Shown: positions 42,850 through 55,264, counted from the first letter of the stretch. The stretch is 64,000 nt of DNA from Tabrizicola soli (GCF_015999335.1 NZ_JAEACP010000008.1:62001-126000); one strand, 5' to 3'. Numbers and translations: made by a program. The notes: a model not told the origin generated them from the letters alone.

Positions 42850-43162
42850 GCGCGCTGTCCTCCGACGCGCCTCCTCAAGCACTTCGCGCACTCGTCGGCC
42901 CGGCGCAAAGAATACCCGTGAAGCGGCCCTGGTCGCCCCTTTTCCTCGCCGGTGCACGGAAGGATCCCGCCCCCCACCGCCTCGCTGCCCTGGCCCTCTG
43001 AAACACCGCAAGATGCTTCCTCTTGGAGAAATACTCCACGGGGGTGCGGGGGTGTGAAACCCCCGCTCCGCCACCAGCCAGAGGCGATGAGGGTTCCACT
43101 GCAAGGTCAACCCGGTGCCCGCCACCCCTTGCGGCCCGCCGGGCACCGGGTAGACTCGCTCC
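42850..43162. other. 313-base non-coding stretch before tsaE
   Basis: No convincing gene. It holds the dispersed repeat at 42871-42898, a sequence around 43020-43045 (TCTTGGAGAAATACTCCACG) and an adjoining hairpin GCGGGGGT-GTGAA-ACCCCCGC (43046-43066) of a kind I recall in intergenic DNA of other Rhodobacterales. A 51-codon ORF starting at 42846 runs through the repeat and looks spurious. Confidence 0.6.
42871..42898 (+). repeat. Dispersed intergenic repeat, copy near tsaE
   Basis: A 28-base element containing AAGCACTTCGCGCACTCGTC. It differs at one position over about 27 bases from the reverse complement of the copy at 62843-62873. Both lie in non-coding DNA after a gene's stop. Confidence 0.6.
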
Positions 43163-43624
43163 ATGGCCCCCGAGACCGTCACCCTGATCCTGCCCGATGA
43201 GGCCGCAACCGCCGCCCTTGGCGCCCGGCTGGCCGCCCTGGCGCGACCGGGCGACGTGATCCTCCTCTCCGGCCCGATCGGCGCGGGGAAAAGCCACCTC
43301 GCCCGCGCCTTCATCCGTGCCCGTCTCGGACGCCACGAGGAGGTGCCCTCGCCCACTTTCACCCTGATCCAGACCTATGGTCCACCCGAGGACGAGATCT
43401 TCCACGCCGATCTCTACCGCCTCACCCATCCTGACGAGGTCTGGGAACTCGGCCTCGACGAGGCCTTCACCCGCGCGATCTGCCTGGTCGAATGGCCCGA
43501 CCGGCTGGGCGCGCATCTGCCGCCGGACGCGCTGCGGCTGGAGCTCTCCGCTGCCGGCGAGGGGCGACTTGCCACCCTGACCGGCGGGCGCGGGGTCCTG
43601 CGCAAGGCGGCGCTGGATGTCTGA
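43163..43624 (+). CDS. tsaE: tRNA t6A synthesis ATPase TsaE
   Basis: A 153-residue P-loop ATPase of the TsaE (YjeE) family that supports threonylcarbamoyladenosine formation at tRNA A37. Walker A is GPIGAGKSHLARAFI, followed by EVPSPTFTLIQTY, the acidic HADLYRL and the LVEWPDRL signature. Its start is preceded by about 310 bases of non-coding sequence with repeats. It overlaps amgK by eight bases and heads the tsaE-amgK-murU-addBA gene run common in this group. Confidence 0.94.
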   Translation: MAPETVTLILPDEAATAALGARLAALARPGDVILLSGPIGAGKSHLARAFIRARLGRHEEVPSPTFTLIQTYGPPEDEIFHADLYRLTHPDEVWELGLDEAFTRAICLVEWPDRLGAHLPPDALRLELSAAGEGRLATLTGGRGVLRKAALDV

Positions 43625-44633
43625 TCGCGAGCGCCTGATCGAAGCCTTTCTCGCCGGCACCGGCTGGGACAGGGCCGACCGCCGCCATCTGGCCGGCGAT
43701 GCCTCGGACCGGCGCTACTGGCGGCTGCGGCGGGGAAAGGACACGGCCGTCCTGATGGACAACCCGCCCGGAGGGGCCGACGATCCCGACGCCTTCGCCG
43801 CCATGGCCCGGCATCTGGCCGCCCTCGGCCTCTCGCCGCCCCGCCTGCTGGCCGAGGATACCGCCCTTGGCCTCCTCCTCCTGGAGGACCTCGGCGACGA
43901 TCTTTTCGCCCGGCTCCTGGCGAGCGATCCCGACGCGGAAGCCGGGCTTTACGCCGCCGCCGTCGATGTCCTGGTCCGGCTCCAGGCCGCCCCGCCCCCG
44001 CCCGGCCTGCCGAACCTCTCCGCCCGCAATTGGGCCGAGGCCGCCGCCATGGCCCTGTCCGTCTACGCAAAAGCCGCCACCGGAACCGCGCCCGATCCCG
44101 ACCACTTCACGGACAGCCTCACCCGCGCGCTGCAGACTCATGCCGACGGCCCCCGCGTCCTGATCCTGCGCGACTACCACGCCGAGAACCTACTCTGGCT
44201 ACCCAGCCGCCAAGGGACCGCACGGGTGGGCCTCCTCGACTTCCAGCTCGGCCAGCTGGGGCAGCCGGGATATGACCTGGTCTCGCTCCTCCAGGACGCC
44301 CGCCGCGATGTCCGGCCCGCGACCGAAACGGCGATGATCGCCCGCTTCGCCGCCGCAACCGCCGCCGGCCCCGAAAGCTTCGCCGCCCATTACGCCACCC
44401 TCGGCGCCCAGCGCGCCCTGCGCATCCTCGGCGTCTTCGCCCGGCTCTGCACCGTCGCGGGCAAGCCCGGCTACCTGCGCCTGATGCCTCGCGTCTGGGG
44501 CCAGCTGCGGCAGAACCTCGCCCATCCGGCACTCGCCGACCTCCGCGCGATCTGCGACCGGGTCCTGCCCGACCCCAGCCCTTCCATCCTTGCCCGCATC
44601 GAAGCCCAATGCCCGATTTTCCCTTCCCGCTGA
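43617..44633 (+). CDS. amgK: Cell-wall recycling sugar kinase AmgK
   Basis: A 338-residue aminoglycoside phosphotransferase-fold kinase. The catalytic loop is [13 protein letters not shown] and the metal-binding segment [23 protein letters not shown]. With MurU encoded next to it, it fits AmgK, the anomeric kinase that phosphorylates N-acetylmuramic acid and N-acetylglucosamine at C1 in the recycling route that bypasses de novo UDP-MurNAc synthesis. It overlaps tsaE by eight bases and murU by up to 25. Confidence 0.9.
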   Translation: MSDRERLIEAFLAGTGWDRADRRHLAGDASDRRYWRLRRGKDTAVLMDNPPGGADDPDAFAAMARHLAALGLSPPRLLAEDTALGLLLLEDLGDDLFARLLASDPDAEAGLYAAAVDVLVRLQAAPPPPGLPNLSARNWAEAAAMALSVYAKAATGTAPDPDHFTDSLTRALQTHADGPRVLILRDYHAENLLWLPSRQGTARVGLLDFQLGQLGQPGYDLVSLLQDARRDVRPATETAMIARFAAATAAGPESFAAHYATLGAQRALRILGVFARLCTVAGKPGYLRLMPRVWGQLRQNLAHPALADLRAICDRVLPDPSPSILARIEAQCPIFPSR

Positions 44634-45307
44634 TGATCTTCGCCGCCGGTTTCGGCACCCGGATGGGCGCGCTGACCGCCGATCGGCCCAAGCCGCTGAT
44701 CCCCGTCGCCGGCCGGCCGCTGATCGACCACGCGCTGCGGACCGCGACCGCGGCGGGGGTGCGGCGGGTGGTGGCGAACACGCATTACCGGGCCGGTCAG
44801 CTTGCCGCCCACCTGCAACCCCATGGCGTCCACATCAGCCATGAGGCCGACCGCATCCTGGAGACCGGCGGCGGGCTCAAGGCCGCCCTGCCGCTTCTCG
44901 GTCCCGGCCCGGTCGCGCTTCTGAACAGCGACGGGATCTGGACCGGCGCGAACCCGCTGGCCCAGCTTGCCGCCGTCTGGGATCCCGCCCGGATGGAGGC
45001 GCTCCTCCTCCTGCTGCCGCTGGCGCAGACCCTGGCGCATGGACCGAAGGGCGATTTCCGACTGGATCCGCAGGGCCGCATCTCGCGCGGTCAAGGCAGC
45101 GAGGATCACGTCTACATCGGCGCCTGCATCCTCTCTCCCGACCGCGTGGCCGCAAGCAGGGAGGAAGTCTTCTCGCTCAACCGCCCCTGGAACGAGATGA
45201 TCGCGGCCGGCACCGCCTTCGGCCTTGTCCACCGGGGGCACTGGTGCGACGTGGGCCATCCCGAGGGGATCGCCGAGGCCGAACGGCTGTTGTGTGACCA
45301 TGGCTGA
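44609..45307 (+). CDS. murU: N-acetylmuramate-1-phosphate uridylyltransferase MurU
   Basis: A 232-residue nucleotidyltransferase that makes UDP-MurNAc from MurNAc-1-phosphate. The N-terminal signature is [20 protein letters not shown], followed by [13 protein letters not shown] and the acidic LLNSDGIW. The longest start (MPDFPF) overlaps amgK by 25 bases; an ATG at 44633 that shares a base with the amgK stop would give MIFAAGFG at the N-terminus, equally consistent with the family. The adjacent kinase and transferase form one recycling pathway. Confidence 0.92.
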   Translation: MPDFPFPLMIFAAGFGTRMGALTADRPKPLIPVAGRPLIDHALRTATAAGVRRVVANTHYRAGQLAAHLQPHGVHISHEADRILETGGGLKAALPLLGPGPVALLNSDGIWTGANPLAQLAAVWDPARMEALLLLLPLAQTLAHGPKGDFRLDPQGRISRGQGSEDHVYIGACILSPDRVAASREEVFSLNRPWNEMIAAGTAFGLVHRGHWCDVGHPEGIAEAERLLCDHG

Positions 45308-48191
45308 CCCCGCGCTCTACGCCCTGCCTCCCGGCGTCGATTTCCCGGCCGAACTGGTCGCGGGCCTTCTCGGCCGCATGCAGGGCCAGCCGCCCGAGGC
45401 CCTGGCCCGGATCACCCTGATCCTGAACACCCAGCGGATGCGGCGGCGGGTGACCGATTGCCTGCTGGCCCAAGGCGCGCGGCTTCTGCCCCGCCTCCTT
45501 CTCCTGCCCGATGCCGCCAGCCTTGGCCCTGCCCCCCTGCCCGCCGCCGTGCCTCCCTTGCGGCGGCGGCTGGAACTGACCGTGCTGCTCGACAAGCTCC
45601 TGCAGACCGGCACCACCGATTTCCCCCGCAGCGCGCTGTATGACCTGGCCGACAGCCTTGCCGCGCTGATGGAGGAGATGGAGGGCGAGGGCGTCCCGCC
45701 CGCACACATCGCCGCGCTGGATGTGGCCGACCATTCCGCCCATTGGGCGCGGACCCAGGCCTTCCTCGGCATCGTCGCCCAGACCATGGACCGCGACGAG
45801 GACGGCGAGGGACGGCTGCGGCAGGCGGTCCTGTCCCTCGCCGCACATTGGAAGGCGACGCCGCCCGCCGGTCCGGTGATCCTCGCCGGGTCCACCGGCT
45901 CGCGCGGGACGACGGCGCTGCTGATGCAGGCGGTGGCGCGGCTGCCGCAGGGGGCGGTCGTCCTGCCCGGCTACGACTTCGACCAGCCCACCGCCGTCTG
46001 GGACCGGCTCGACGACGCCCTGACGGCCGAGGATCACCCGCAATTCCGCTTCCGCGCGCTGATGGACCTTCTGGACTGCGGGCCGGACGCCGTCCACCCC
46101 TGGACCACCGCCGCCCCTCCGTCGCCAGAGCGCAACCGACTGATTTCCCTCTCGCTTCGCCCCGCGCCGATCACCGACCAATGGCTCGCCGAAGGACCCT
46201 CGCTGCCGCCGCTGATCCCGGCGACGCAGGACCTGACCCTGATCGAGGCTCCCGGCGAAAGGGCCGAGGCCTTTGCCATCGCCCTGATCCTGCGCAAGGC
46301 GGCCGAGGACGGGATCCGCGCCGCCCTGATCTCGCCCGACCGCAACCTGACCCGCCGCGTCACCGCCGCGCTGGACCGCTGGGGGATCCGCCCCGATGAT
46401 TCCGCCGGCCGCCCGCTGCCGCTCTCCGCACCCGGCCGCTTCCTGCGCCAGGTTGCGGGGCTCATCGGCGAAAGGCTGACCTCGGACCGGCTGCTTTCGC
46501 TGCTGAAACACCCGCTCGCCTTCTCCGGCCCCGGTCGCGGCGCGCATCTGATCCTGACCCGCGAGCTTGAGCTTCACCTTCGCCGCCACGGCCCGGCCTT
46601 TCCCACGGCCGAAAGCCTGGCCACCTGGGCCGGGACCAGCCGGATCCAGGGGGCACGGGACTGGGCACGGATCCTGGGCGAGACGCTGCCGCCGCTGGCC
46701 GCCATCGGCCCCCTGCCGCTTGCCGCCTTCGTCGAGACGCACCTTGCCACCGCCGAACGCCTCGCCCAGGGCTTCGCGACCGAAGGCTCCGGCGCGCTGT
46801 GGGAGAAGGAGGCCGGCCAGAAGGCGGCCGAGGCGGTGGCGGAACTGAAGGCCGAGGCCGGGGTCGCCGGCATCCTGACCCCCGGCGACTACGGCCGCCT
46901 GTTCCACGGCGTCCTGCAACGGCACGAGGTGCGCGAGGCGGAAAGCGTCCATCCCGGAATCATGATCTGGGGCACCATCGAATCCCGGGTGCAGGGGGCC
47001 GAACTCGTCATCCTCGGCGGCCTCAACGAAGGCGCCTGGCCCGCCCAGCCGCCGCCCGACCCCTGGCTGAACCGCGCGATGCGCAAGGCGGCCGGTCTCC
47101 TTTTGCCGGAACGCCGGATCGGCCTTTCCGCGCATGACTACCAGCAGGCCGTGGCCGCGCCACGTGTCGTCCTCTCCCGCGCCACCAGGGGGGCCGAGGC
47201 GGAAACCGTCCCCGCGCGCTGGCTGAACCGGCTGGTCAACCTGATGTCCGGCCTGCCCGACCGCGACGGACCGCAGGCGCTGGAGCAGATGCGGCAACGG
47301 GGCCAGCACTGGCTCGCCCTCACTGCCCGCTTCGACCAGGTGGATCCCGTTCTCCCCGCCCCTCGCCCCTCGCCCCGCCCGCCGGTGACGGCACGGCCGA
47401 AACGCCTGTCGCTCACCGAAATCGGCCGCCTCGTCCGCGATCCCTACGCGATCTACGCCCGCCACGTCCTGCGCCTCTCGCCGCTCGACCCCCTCCGCCC
47501 CGAGGCCGACCCCCGCCTGCGCGGCGTGGTCCTGCACGAGATCCTGGAAAGCTTCATCCGGCGCGGCGGCGCCGACCGCGCCACGCTTCTGGCCGTGGCC
47601 GACGAGGTCCTGGCGGATCGCGTCGCCTGGCCGCTCGCCCGCACCGTCTGGCGCGTCCGCATCGCCAAGGCCGCCGACGCCTTCCTGCGCTATTCCGCCA
47701 GCACCGGCGGCACCCCCGTCCTGCTCGAGGAGAAGGGCGCCACCCCTGTCGCAGGCTTCGACTTCACCCTGACCGGCAAGCCCGACCGCATCGACCGGCT
47801 TGCCGACGGCCGGCTTCTCCTCATCGACTACAAGACCGGCGATCCGCCCAGCGAAAAGCAGCAGCGCACCTTCGACAAGCAGCTTCTCCTCGCCGCCGCC
47901 ATGGCCGAACGCGGCGGTTTCGCCAAGCTCGGTCCCTCCGAGGTGGCGCAGCTGGCTTTCATCGGGTTGAAGGCCGAGTTGAAGAAGGTGGAAACCGAGC
48001 TGAAACCCGGCCAGGTCGGCGCGGTATGGGAAGAGTTCGTGCGCCTGATCCGGGCCTATGCCGAACCCGCCCAGGGCTACACCGCCCGCCGCGCGCTGAT
48101 GTCGGAAAACGACAGCTCCGACTATGACCACCTGTCGCGCTATGGCGAATGGGACATGACCCAGGACCCCAGGGCCGAGGATCTGACATGA
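45300..48191 (+). CDS. addB: Double-strand break repair protein AddB
   Basis: A 963-residue alphaproteobacterial AddB, the partner of AddA in end resection. It has an N-terminal inactive helicase-like region ([16 protein letters not shown] near residue 40) and a C-terminal PDDEXK_1 nuclease domain, with [12 protein letters not shown] and the metal-binding [12 protein letters not shown]. The start overlaps the murU stop by eight bases. The stop overlaps the addA start as ATGA, as expected for a heterodimer made in equal amounts. Confidence 0.94.
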   Translation: MADPALYALPPGVDFPAELVAGLLGRMQGQPPEALARITLILNTQRMRRRVTDCLLAQGARLLPRLLLLPDAASLGPAPLPAAVPPLRRRLELTVLLDKLLQTGTTDFPRSALYDLADSLAALMEEMEGEGVPPAHIAALDVADHSAHWARTQAFLGIVAQTMDRDEDGEGRLRQAVLSLAAHWKATPPAGPVILAGSTGSRGTTALLMQAVARLPQGAVVLPGYDFDQPTAVWDRLDDALTAEDHPQFRFRALMDLLDCGPDAVHPWTTAAPPSPERNRLISLSLRPAPITDQWLAEGPSLPPLIPATQDLTLIEAPGERAEAFAIALILRKAAEDGIRAALISPDRNLTRRVTAALDRWGIRPDDSAGRPLPLSAPGRFLRQVAGLIGERLTSDRLLSLLKHPLAFSGPGRGAHLILTRELELHLRRHGPAFPTAESLATWAGTSRIQGARDWARILGETLPPLAAIGPLPLAAFVETHLATAERLAQGFATEGSGALWEKEAGQKAAEAVAELKAEAGVAGILTPGDYGRLFHGVLQRHEVREAESVHPGIMIWGTIESRVQGAELVILGGLNEGAWPAQPPPDPWLNRAMRKAAGLLLPERRIGLSAHDYQQAVAAPRVVLSRATRGAEAETVPARWLNRLVNLMSGLPDRDGPQALEQMRQRGQHWLALTARFDQVDPVLPAPRPSPRPPVTARPKRLSLTEIGRLVRDPYAIYARHVLRLSPLDPLRPEADPRLRGVVLHEILESFIRRGGADRATLLAVADEVLADRVAWPLARTVWRVRIAKAADAFLRYSASTGGTPVLLEEKGATPVAGFDFTLTGKPDRIDRLADGRLLLIDYKTGDPPSEKQQRTFDKQLLLAAAMAERGGFAKLGPSEVAQLAFIGLKAELKKVETELKPGQVGAVWEEFVRLIRAYAEPAQGYTARRALMSENDSSDYDHLSRYGEWDMTQDPRAEDLT

Positions 48192-51100
48192 CGATCAACC
48201 CCGCCTTCGAGGCCCAGATCGCCGCCGCCCATCCCGAGCGCAACACCTGGCTGTCCGCCAATGCCGGCTCGGGCAAGACCCGCGTGCTGACCGACCGGGT
48301 GGCGCGGCTTCTCCTGTCGGGGGTGGAACCGCAGCACATCCTCTGCCTCACCTATACCAAGGCCGCCGCGTCGGAGATGCAGAACCGCCTGTTCAAGCGG
48401 CTGGGCGAATGGGCCATGGCGCCCGAGCCCGACCTGCGCAAGGCGCTGCTCGACCTGGGCGAGGCCGACTTCTCCGCCCCCCGCCTCGCCCGCGCCCGGC
48501 AACTCTTTGCACGCGCCATCGAGACCCCCGGCGGCCTGCGCATCCAGACCATCCACAGCTTCTGCGGCAGCCTCCTGCGCCGCTTCCCGCTCGAGGCCGG
48601 GGTCCCCCCAGGTTTCGCCGAGCTTGACGACCGCTCCGCCCGCCAGATGCGCGCCGAGATCGTCGAGGAACTGGCCGACGGCCCGCACGCCCCCCTCGTC
48701 CGCCGCCTGGCGGAGGTGCAGGGGGCCGAGGATTTCGCCCCCCTGGTCGAGGAGCTGTCCCGCCACCGCGCCGCCTTCGCCACGCCGCTGGACGGGCCTG
48801 CGATCTGGGCGCTGTTCGACCTGCCGCAGGGCTACGGGTCCACCGACCTCCTGGCCGAGGCCTTCCTGGGCGACGAACCGCTCTGGTTCTCCGACCTGAT
48901 CGCCGGGCTGGCGCAGGGCTCCTCCACCGACGGCAAGGCCGCCGACCGGCTGCGCCCTCTGGACCTTGGCAATCCCGACCGTGCGACCCTCGTCGCACTG
49001 GAAGGCCTGTTCCTGTTCGGCGAGGGGGCCAAGACCCCCTTTGCCGCAAAGATCGGGACCTTCCCCACCAAGGACACCCGCGCCCGCCTCGATCCCCTCA
49101 TGGACCGTTGCGAGGCGCTGATGGCCAGGGTTGAAACCACCCGTGCCCGTCGCATCTGCCTTGAAGCGGCCGAGAAATCCCTCGCCCTCCACCGCTTCGC
49201 CGCCGCCTTCCTCCCGCTTTATGAGGGCCGCAAGGCCGCACACGGCTTGCTCGATTTCGACGATCTCATCGGCAAGGCCCTGAAACTGCTGAAGGACCCT
49301 TCGCTTGCGGCCTGGGTCCTCTACCGTCTCGACGGCGGTATCGACCACATCCTCGTCGACGAGGCGCAGGATACCAGCCCCGAACAATGGGACTTGATCG
49401 AGCATCTCGCGTCCGAATTGATCGCGGGCGAAGGTTCCTCCCTCCGCCCCCGCACGCTTTTCGTCGTGGGCGACAAGAAACAGTCGATCTACTCCTTCCA
49501 GGGCGCCGATGTCGCCGCCTTCGACCTCAAGCGCAACCATTTCCACAGTCGGCTCGAGGGTGGGCCGGGCCTTGTCGACCGCTTGCTGGAACACTCCTTC
49601 CGCTCTTCGCGCGCGGTCCTCGACGTGGTGGACCAGACCTTCACCCAGGCCGAATTCCAGGCCCTCGGCGGCGAATCCCGCCACCGCGCCTTCAATGAAC
49701 GCTTGCCCGGTCGCGTCGATGTCTGGCCGGTCGAGGAAAAAGCCGAAGCGCCGGAACCGGGCGACTGGTTCGACCCCGTCGATGCCCGCAGCGCCGAGGA
49801 TCCCCGCGTCATCCTCGCCCGCCGCATCGCCGAATGGATCCGCGACACCGTCGCCGCCGGGGTGCAGATCCCACAGGTCGCGCGCGATGGAAAACCGCCG
49901 CAACGTCCCGTACACTTCGGCGACTTCCTGATCCTGGTCCAGCGCCGCTCGCCCCTGTTCCATGAGATCATCCGCGCCTGCAAGGCGCTGGACCTGCCCA
50001 TCGCCGGGGCCGACCGCCTGAAACTGGGCGGCGAGCTTGCCGTCCGCGATCTCACCGCCCTCCTCGCCTTCCTCGATACGCCCGAGGACGACCTCTCCCT
50101 CGCCTGCCTCCTCCGCTCTCCCCTCTGCGGCTGGTCCGAAACCGAGCTTTTCCGTCTTGCGAACCCCCGCAAGGGCTATTTGTGGGAAGTGCTGCGCGAC
50201 GACGCCAACCACCGGGAAACGCTCGACTTTCTGAACGACATGCGCGCCCAGGCCGATTTCCTGCGGCCCTACGACCTGATCGAACGCGCGCTCCAGCGTC
50301 ACGACGGCCGCCGCAAGCTCCTCGCCCGCCTCGGTCCCGAGGCGCAGGACGGCATCGACGAGCTTCTGTCGCAAGCCCTGGTCTACGAGGGCCACGAGGT
50401 GCCCAGCCTGACCGGCTTCCTGGTCTGGATGCAGACCGACGACGTCGAGGTGAAGCGGCAACTCGACGGCGAGGGGCGGCTGATCCGGGTGATGACCGTC
50501 CACGGCGCCAAGGGGCTGGAGGGCGAGATCGTCATCCTTCCCGACACCGGCGATCGCAAGCCACAGGAGCGCGACCAGCTTTTCCGCCTGCCCGAGGGCC
50601 CCGCCGTCTGGAAGATGCCCGCCGCAGAAAGCCCCGCGCCCATCGCCGCCGAACGCGCCGCCCGCAAGACGCGCGAGGCCGCCGAACGCCTGCGCCTCCT
50701 CTACGTCGCCATGACCAGGGCGCGCTGCTGGCTGATCACGGCGGCCGCAGGCGAGGTGACGCAGCCCGATTGCTGGTACAACCTGATCCGCGCCGGGGTG
50801 GACCGCGCCACGGCCTTCGACGCGGGCGCGGGTGTCCGCCGCCATGCCTTCGGCGACTGGCCCGAGCCGCTGACCCGGCTTCCCGCCGCGCAGATGTCCC
50901 CCGGCGCGCTTCCGGACTGGCTGACCCGCCCCGCCCCCGCGCATCTCGAGCCCCCGAAGTCGCTCTCCCCCTCCGATCTCGGCGGGGCCAAGGCGCTGCC
51001 GGGCGAACCGGCCTGGCCCGAAGCCGTCGCCAAGGCGCGCGGCACCGCGCTGCACCTCCTCCTCGAACGCCTGCCCGGCCTTGCCCCCGCCAGCTGGCCC

Positions 51101-51517
51101 GCCCATGCCGCCGGCCTGATCCCCGACCCGACGCTGGCCGCCGAGATCCTGGCCGAGGCGCGGCTGGTGCTGGATCACCCCGCCCTCGCCCCGCTCTTTT
51201 CCCCCGACACAATGGCCGAGGTCGCCGTGACCGCCCCCTGGCAGGGCCGCACCCTTGCGGGCAGCATCGACCGCCTGATCGTGACCCCCGAGCGGGTGCT
51301 GGTCATCGACTACAAGTCGAACGCCGTCGTGCCGCAAAGCCCGGCTCAGGTTCCCGAGGGTATCCTGCGCCAGCTTGGCGCCTATGCCCACATGCTCGCC
51401 CAGATCTACCCCGGCCGGCGGATCGAGACCGCGATCCTCTGGACCCGCACGCCTGCGCTGATGCCCATCGATCCCGAGATGGTGAGGCAGGCCCTGGCCC
51501 GCACCACGATCCCTTGA
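48188..51517 (+). CDS. addA: Double-strand break repair helicase-nuclease AddA
   Basis: A 1109-residue UvrD/Rep-type helicase with C-terminal nuclease. Motifs in order: Walker [15 protein letters not shown] (about residue 20), motif Ic [15 protein letters not shown], Walker [16 protein letters not shown], motif [19 protein letters not shown], motif [16 protein letters not shown], motif [15 protein letters not shown] and the nuclease strand [13 protein letters not shown] near the end. It overlaps addB by four bases. With LigD and two Ku proteins elsewhere in the window, both homologous and non-homologous break repair are represented. Confidence 0.96.
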   Translation: MTINPAFEAQIAAAHPERNTWLSANAGSGKTRVLTDRVARLLLSGVEPQHILCLTYTKAAASEMQNRLFKRLGEWAMAPEPDLRKALLDLGEADFSAPRLARARQLFARAIETPGGLRIQTIHSFCGSLLRRFPLEAGVPPGFAELDDRSARQMRAEIVEELADGPHAPLVRRLAEVQGAEDFAPLVEELSRHRAAFATPLDGPAIWALFDLPQGYGSTDLLAEAFLGDEPLWFSDLIAGLAQGSSTDGKAADRLRPLDLGNPDRATLVALEGLFLFGEGAKTPFAAKIGTFPTKDTRARLDPLMDRCEALMARVETTRARRICLEAAEKSLALHRFAAAFLPLYEGRKAAHGLLDFDDLIGKALKLLKDPSLAAWVLYRLDGGIDHILVDEAQDTSPEQWDLIEHLASELIAGEGSSLRPRTLFVVGDKKQSIYSFQGADVAAFDLKRNHFHSRLEGGPGLVDRLLEHSFRSSRAVLDVVDQTFTQAEFQALGGESRHRAFNERLPGRVDVWPVEEKAEAPEPGDWFDPVDARSAEDPRVILARRIAEWIRDTVAAGVQIPQVARDGKPPQRPVHFGDFLILVQRRSPLFHEIIRACKALDLPIAGADRLKLGGELAVRDLTALLAFLDTPEDDLSLACLLRSPLCGWSETELFRLANPRKGYLWEVLRDDANHRETLDFLNDMRAQADFLRPYDLIERALQRHDGRRKLLARLGPEAQDGIDELLSQALVYEGHEVPSLTGFLVWMQTDDVEVKRQLDGEGRLIRVMTVHGAKGLEGEIVILPDTGDRKPQERDQLFRLPEGPAVWKMPAAESPAPIAAERAARKTREAAERLRLLYVAMTRARCWLITAAAGEVTQPDCWYNLIRAGVDRATAFDAGAGVRRHAFGDWPEPLTRLPAAQMSPGALPDWLTRPAPAHLEPPKSLSPSDLGGAKALPGEPAWPEAVAKARGTALHLLLERLPGLAPASWPAHAAGLIPDPTLAAEILAEARLVLDHPALAPLFSPDTMAEVAVTAPWQGRTLAGSIDRLIVTPERVLVIDYKSNAVVPQSPAQVPEGILRQLGAYAHMLAQIYPGRRIETAILWTRTPALMPIDPEMVRQALARTTIP

Positions 51518-51573
51518 CCTTCCCGCCCTGCGTCCATACCTTCTTGCCCGACAAATCCCGTAGGAGAACGACC

Positions 51574-51900
51574 ATGGGCGCTGCCACTGTCGCAGTCACC
51601 GATGCCACTTTCGATGCCGAAGTCCGCAAGTCGCCGATTCCGGTTGTCGTGGATTTCTGGGCCGAATGGTGCGGCCCCTGCCGCCAGATCGGCCCGGCGC
51701 TGGAAGAGCTCGCCGCGCAATATGCCGGCAAGGTCAAGATCGTGAAGGTCAACGTGGACGAGAACCCGGACAGCCCCGCCGTCCTCGGCGTGCGCGGCAT
51801 CCCGGCGCTGTTCATGTTCAAGGACGGCCAGGTCGTCTCGAACAAGGTCGGCGCCGCCCCCAAGGCCGCGCTGGAGACCTGGATCAAGTCGGCGATCTGA
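51574..51900 (+). CDS. trxA: Thioredoxin
   Basis: A 108-residue cytoplasmic thioredoxin. The redox-active pair C33/C36 is in [20 protein letters not shown], the cis-Pro in [13 protein letters not shown] and the Asp/Lys buried pair is in place. Length and sequence are canonical. It starts 56 bases after addA with a TAGGAG site and ends before an intrinsic terminator (51915-51946). Co-occurrence downstream of addA is typical of this bacterial group. Confidence 0.97.
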   Translation: MGAATVAVTDATFDAEVRKSPIPVVVDFWAEWCGPCRQIGPALEELAAQYAGKVKIVKVNVDENPDSPAVLGVRGIPALFMFKDGQVVSNKVGAAPKAALETWIKSAI

Positions 51901-51914
51901 CCCGCTCCCGCCAG

Positions 51915-51946
51915 ACGCCCGACCGCAAGGCCGGGCGTTTTCTTTT
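51915..51946 (+). terminator. Intrinsic terminator after trxA
   Basis: GC stem (CGCCCG-ACC / GG-CCGGGCG) with GCAA loop and TTTTCTTTT, about 15 bases after the trxA stop. Confidence 0.8.
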
Positions 51947-52031
51947 GCCCCTTTTCACTGCCCGTCGCAACCGGCACGCCAGGCGTCGGGGCCAGAGCTT
52001 CCGGCTCCTCGCGCATTGGCAGAGTGCGCTC

Positions 52032-52931
52032 ATGCCGCTCCGCCCCTCTCCCCTCCTGTTCCTCACCCTCACCACCGCCCTCGTGATCTGCTGGAGCTCG
52101 GGCTTCGTCGGCATCCGCTTCACCACCGACAGCGCCACCGTGCCGCAGATCCTGTTCGGCCGCAGCCTGCTTTCCGGCCTCTGCCTTCTTCCTCTGGCGC
52201 TCATGCGCGGTCCAAGGATCACCCCCCGCGCCGTGCTCGAGCAGGGCGCCTATGCCTTCCTCGGCATGTTCCTCTACCTCGGCGGCTTCGCCCTCGCGAT
52301 CGGCGAGGGCGTGCCGACCGGCCTTGTCGCGCTGATGGCGGACCTCGTGCCCCTGGGCATCGCCGTCCTCTCCGCCCCCCTCCTTGCGCAGCCGCTCTCG
52401 CCGCAGCAATGGCTCGGCACCGCCGTCGCCCTCTCCGGAGTCCTCCTCGTCTCGGCCGACGCGCTGTCGCTGGGCGCGGCCCCGGCCCATGCCTATGCCC
52501 TGCCGATCCTCGGGATGCTGGCCTTCGCCCTCTCCACCGTGATGCAGGAACGCCGCGCCGCGCTGCCTTTGAGCATCCCGCAGCGGCTTTGCCTGCAATG
52601 CCTCTGGGCCGCCGCGATGTTCGCCCCCGTGGCGGCGACCACCGGCAGCCTCTTTCCGCCGCTGACCCTCGACTACGCGATGGGAATGGCCTGGCTGGTG
52701 ATCCTCGCCACCTACGGCGGCTGGCTGATCTATTACCTCTTCCTGCGCCTCTACCCGCCGGCCATGGTCTCGGCCACCGTCTACCTCAGCCCGCCTGTCA
52801 CCATGCTCTGGGCCTGGACCCTGTTCCATGAGCCCTTGACCCTCGCCATGGCCCTCGGCCTCGCCGTCACCCTTGGTGGCGTGGCGCTGGTCGCCACCGG
52901 GCGGATGCGCGTCACCGCGGCGGCGGAGTGA
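52032..52931 (+). CDS. EamA/RhaT-family drug/metabolite transporter
   Basis: A 299-residue inner-membrane protein with ten predicted spans arranged as two five-helix EamA repeats. The first begins FLTLTTALVICWSSGFVGIR (the WSS-type start of the DMT superfamily) and the second ends VYLSPPVTMLWAWTLFHEPL, the usual closing motif. The substrate is unknown; family members export amino acids, drugs or metabolites. The start at MPLRPSP is chosen because it gives the family's length; no strong ribosome site is obvious. Confidence 0.85.
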   Translation: MPLRPSPLLFLTLTTALVICWSSGFVGIRFTTDSATVPQILFGRSLLSGLCLLPLALMRGPRITPRAVLEQGAYAFLGMFLYLGGFALAIGEGVPTGLVALMADLVPLGIAVLSAPLLAQPLSPQQWLGTAVALSGVLLVSADALSLGAAPAHAYALPILGMLAFALSTVMQERRAALPLSIPQRLCLQCLWAAAMFAPVAATTGSLFPPLTLDYAMGMAWLVILATYGGWLIYYLFLRLYPPAMVSATVYLSPPVTMLWAWTLFHEPLTLAMALGLAVTLGGVALVATGRMRVTAAAE

Positions 52932-53102
52932 CCGCCGGACAGGACTTCGCTTTCCATCGCAGGTATTTTCCTGTATGGCCCCGCCCATCTGAGACGTGAG
53001 GCCCGCCCCCGGGGCCCGTGCGAAGGATCGGGGGGACGGCGGCAATGGGGCCGCCATATGCGGGGGCACCGGCAGGGGCCGGGTCCTCAGAGGAAACGAT
53101 AC

Positions 53103-55244
53103 ATGTTCAATGTGACGAAGAAATCGATCCAGTGGGGCAATGAAACGCTCACGCTGGAAACGGGGAAAGTTGCGCGCCAGGCCGATGGGTCGGTGATCGC
53201 GACGCTGGGCGAAACCCAGGTGATGGCCAACGTGACCTTCGCGCGCGCCGCGAAGCCGGGCCAGGACTTCTTCCCCCTGACCGTTCACTATCAGGAAAAA
53301 TACTACGCAGCCGGCAAGATCCCCGGCGGCTTCTTCAAGCGCGAGGCGCGGCCCAGCGAAAAAGAGACGCTGACCTCGCGTCTGATCGACCGTCCGATCC
53401 GCCCGCTGTTCGTCGACGGTTTCCGCAACGAAGTGCTGGTCATGGCGACCGTGCTCTCCTGCGACCTCGTGAACGACCCGGACGTCGTGGCGATGATCGC
53501 CACCTCGGCCGCCCTGACGGTTTCGGGCGTGCCCTTCATGGGCCCGATCGGCGCGGCCCGCGTCGGTTTCGTCGACGGCCAGTATGTGCTGAACCCGGCG
53601 ATGGACGACATGACGCAACTGCGCATGAAGCCCGACCAGCGCCTTGACCTCGTCATCGCCGGCACGAAAGACGCCGTGATGATGGTCGAATCCGAGGCTT
53701 ACGAGCTGACGGAAGAGGAAATGCTCGGCGCCGTGGTCTTCGGCCACGAACAGATGCAGCCGGTCATCGACCTGATCATCGACTTTGCCGAAGCCTCGGC
53801 GAAAGAGCCGTTCGACTTCACCCCGCCCGACTACTCGGCGCTTTACGCCAAGGTGAAAACCGCGGGCGAGGAGCAGATGCGCGCCGCATTTGCGATCCGC
53901 GACAAGCAGGACCGCACCAACGCCATCGATGCCGCCGTCCAGGCGATCAAGGCCGCGATGACCGAGGAAGATCAGGCCGACGCCAACCTCGGCCCGGCGA
54001 TCAAGCAGCTGGAATCGGCCGTCCTGCGCGGCGACGTGGTCAAGCATGGCCGCCGGATCGACGGCCGCGACACCAGGACCGTCCGCCCGATTGTGGCGGA
54101 AACCGGCGTGTTGCCGCGCGCCCACGGCTCGGCGCTGTTCACCCGGGGTGAAACCCAGGGCCTCGTGGTGACGACGCTCGGCACCGGCGAGGATGAGCAG
54201 ATCATCGACGCCCTGAACGGCAACTACCGCTCCAACTTCCTGCTGCACTACAACTTCCCGCCCTATTCGGTCGGCGAGGTTGGCCGCGTGGGCAGCCCCG
54301 GCCGTCGCGAGATCGGTCACGGCAAGCTCGCCTGGCGCGCGCTGCAGGCGGTTCTCCCGGCGCCGACCGACTTCCCCTACACGATCCGCGTGGTCTCCGA
54401 GATCACCGAATCGAACGGCTCCTCCTCGATGGCCTCGGTCTGCGGCGGCTCGCTGTCGATGATGGACGCGGGCGTGCCGCTGAAGGCGCCGGTCGCGGGC
54501 GTTGCCATGGGTCTGGTGCTGGAAGATGACGGCTCCTGGGCAGTGCTGACCGACATCCTCGGCGACGAGGATCATCTCGGCGACATGGACTTCAAGGTTG
54601 CCGGCACCGCCTCGGGGATCACCTCGCTGCAGATGGACATCAAGGTCGCCGGGATCACCCCGGAGATCATGAAACAGGCTCTCGCCCAGGCGAAAGACGG
54701 CCGTCTGCACATCCTGGGCGAAATGGCCAAGGCCCTCAGCGCTCCGCAGGGCTTCAGCGAATACGCCCCGAAGATCGAGACGATGCAGATCCCGACCGAC
54801 AAGATCCGCGAAGTGATCGGCTCCGGCGGCAAGGTCATCCGCGAGATCGTCGAGGTCTCGGGCGCCAAGGTCGACATCAACGACGACGGCGTGATCAAGA
54901 TCGCCTCGAACGACCAGAAGGCCATCAAGAAGGCCTATGACATGATCTGGTCGATCGTGGCCGAGCCTGAAGACGGCAAGATCTACACCGGCAAGGTGGT
55001 GAAACTGGTCGACTTCGGCGCCTTCGTGAACTTCTTCGGCAAGCGCGACGGTCTGGTGCATGTGAGCCAGATCGCCAACAAGCGCCTGAACCACCCGAAC
55101 GAGGTGCTGAAGGAAGGCCAGGAGGTCAAGGTCAAGCTTCTGGGCTTCGACGACCGCGGCAAGGTCCGCCTTGGCATGAAGATGGTCGACCAGGAGACCG
55201 GCGAGGAAATCACGGAAAAGAAAGAGGAATCGGCCGAGGGCTGA
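53103..55244 (+). CDS. pnp: Polynucleotide phosphorylase
   Basis: A 713-residue 3'-5' phosphorolytic exoribonuclease of the RNA degradosome. It has two RNase PH domains (about 10-210 and 320-540; the active second one has [18 protein letters not shown] and [20 protein letters not shown]), a KH domain (about 553-612; [11 protein letters not shown]) and an S1 domain (about 620-690; [17 protein letters not shown]). The start at [11 protein letters not shown] follows AGAGGAAACG. A strong intrinsic terminator follows the stop. rpsO, its usual neighbour, is not upstream here. Confidence 0.98.
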   Translation: MFNVTKKSIQWGNETLTLETGKVARQADGSVIATLGETQVMANVTFARAAKPGQDFFPLTVHYQEKYYAAGKIPGGFFKREARPSEKETLTSRLIDRPIRPLFVDGFRNEVLVMATVLSCDLVNDPDVVAMIATSAALTVSGVPFMGPIGAARVGFVDGQYVLNPAMDDMTQLRMKPDQRLDLVIAGTKDAVMMVESEAYELTEEEMLGAVVFGHEQMQPVIDLIIDFAEASAKEPFDFTPPDYSALYAKVKTAGEEQMRAAFAIRDKQDRTNAIDAAVQAIKAAMTEEDQADANLGPAIKQLESAVLRGDVVKHGRRIDGRDTRTVRPIVAETGVLPRAHGSALFTRGETQGLVVTTLGTGEDEQIIDALNGNYRSNFLLHYNFPPYSVGEVGRVGSPGRREIGHGKLAWRALQAVLPAPTDFPYTIRVVSEITESNGSSSMASVCGGSLSMMDAGVPLKAPVAGVAMGLVLEDDGSWAVLTDILGDEDHLGDMDFKVAGTASGITSLQMDIKVAGITPEIMKQALAQAKDGRLHILGEMAKALSAPQGFSEYAPKIETMQIPTDKIREVIGSGGKVIREIVEVSGAKVDINDDGVIKIASNDQKAIKKAYDMIWSIVAEPEDGKIYTGKVVKLVDFGAFVNFFGKRDGLVHVSQIANKRLNHPNEVLKEGQEVKVKLLGFDDRGKVRLGMKMVDQETGEEITEKKEESAEG

Positions 55245-55264
55245 ACCACTTTCCAAGCCGAACG

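Noticed and set aside
42846-43001. 51-codon ORF overlapping the PAS protein stop as ATGA
   Set aside because: It runs through the dispersed intergenic repeat, has no ribosome site of its own, and no recognisable protein features.
45177-51391. Two frames of about 1000 codons on the minus strand opposite addB and addA
   Set aside because: Same reason: shadows of strongly coded AddB and AddA, with low-complexity Gly/Gln/Arg translations.
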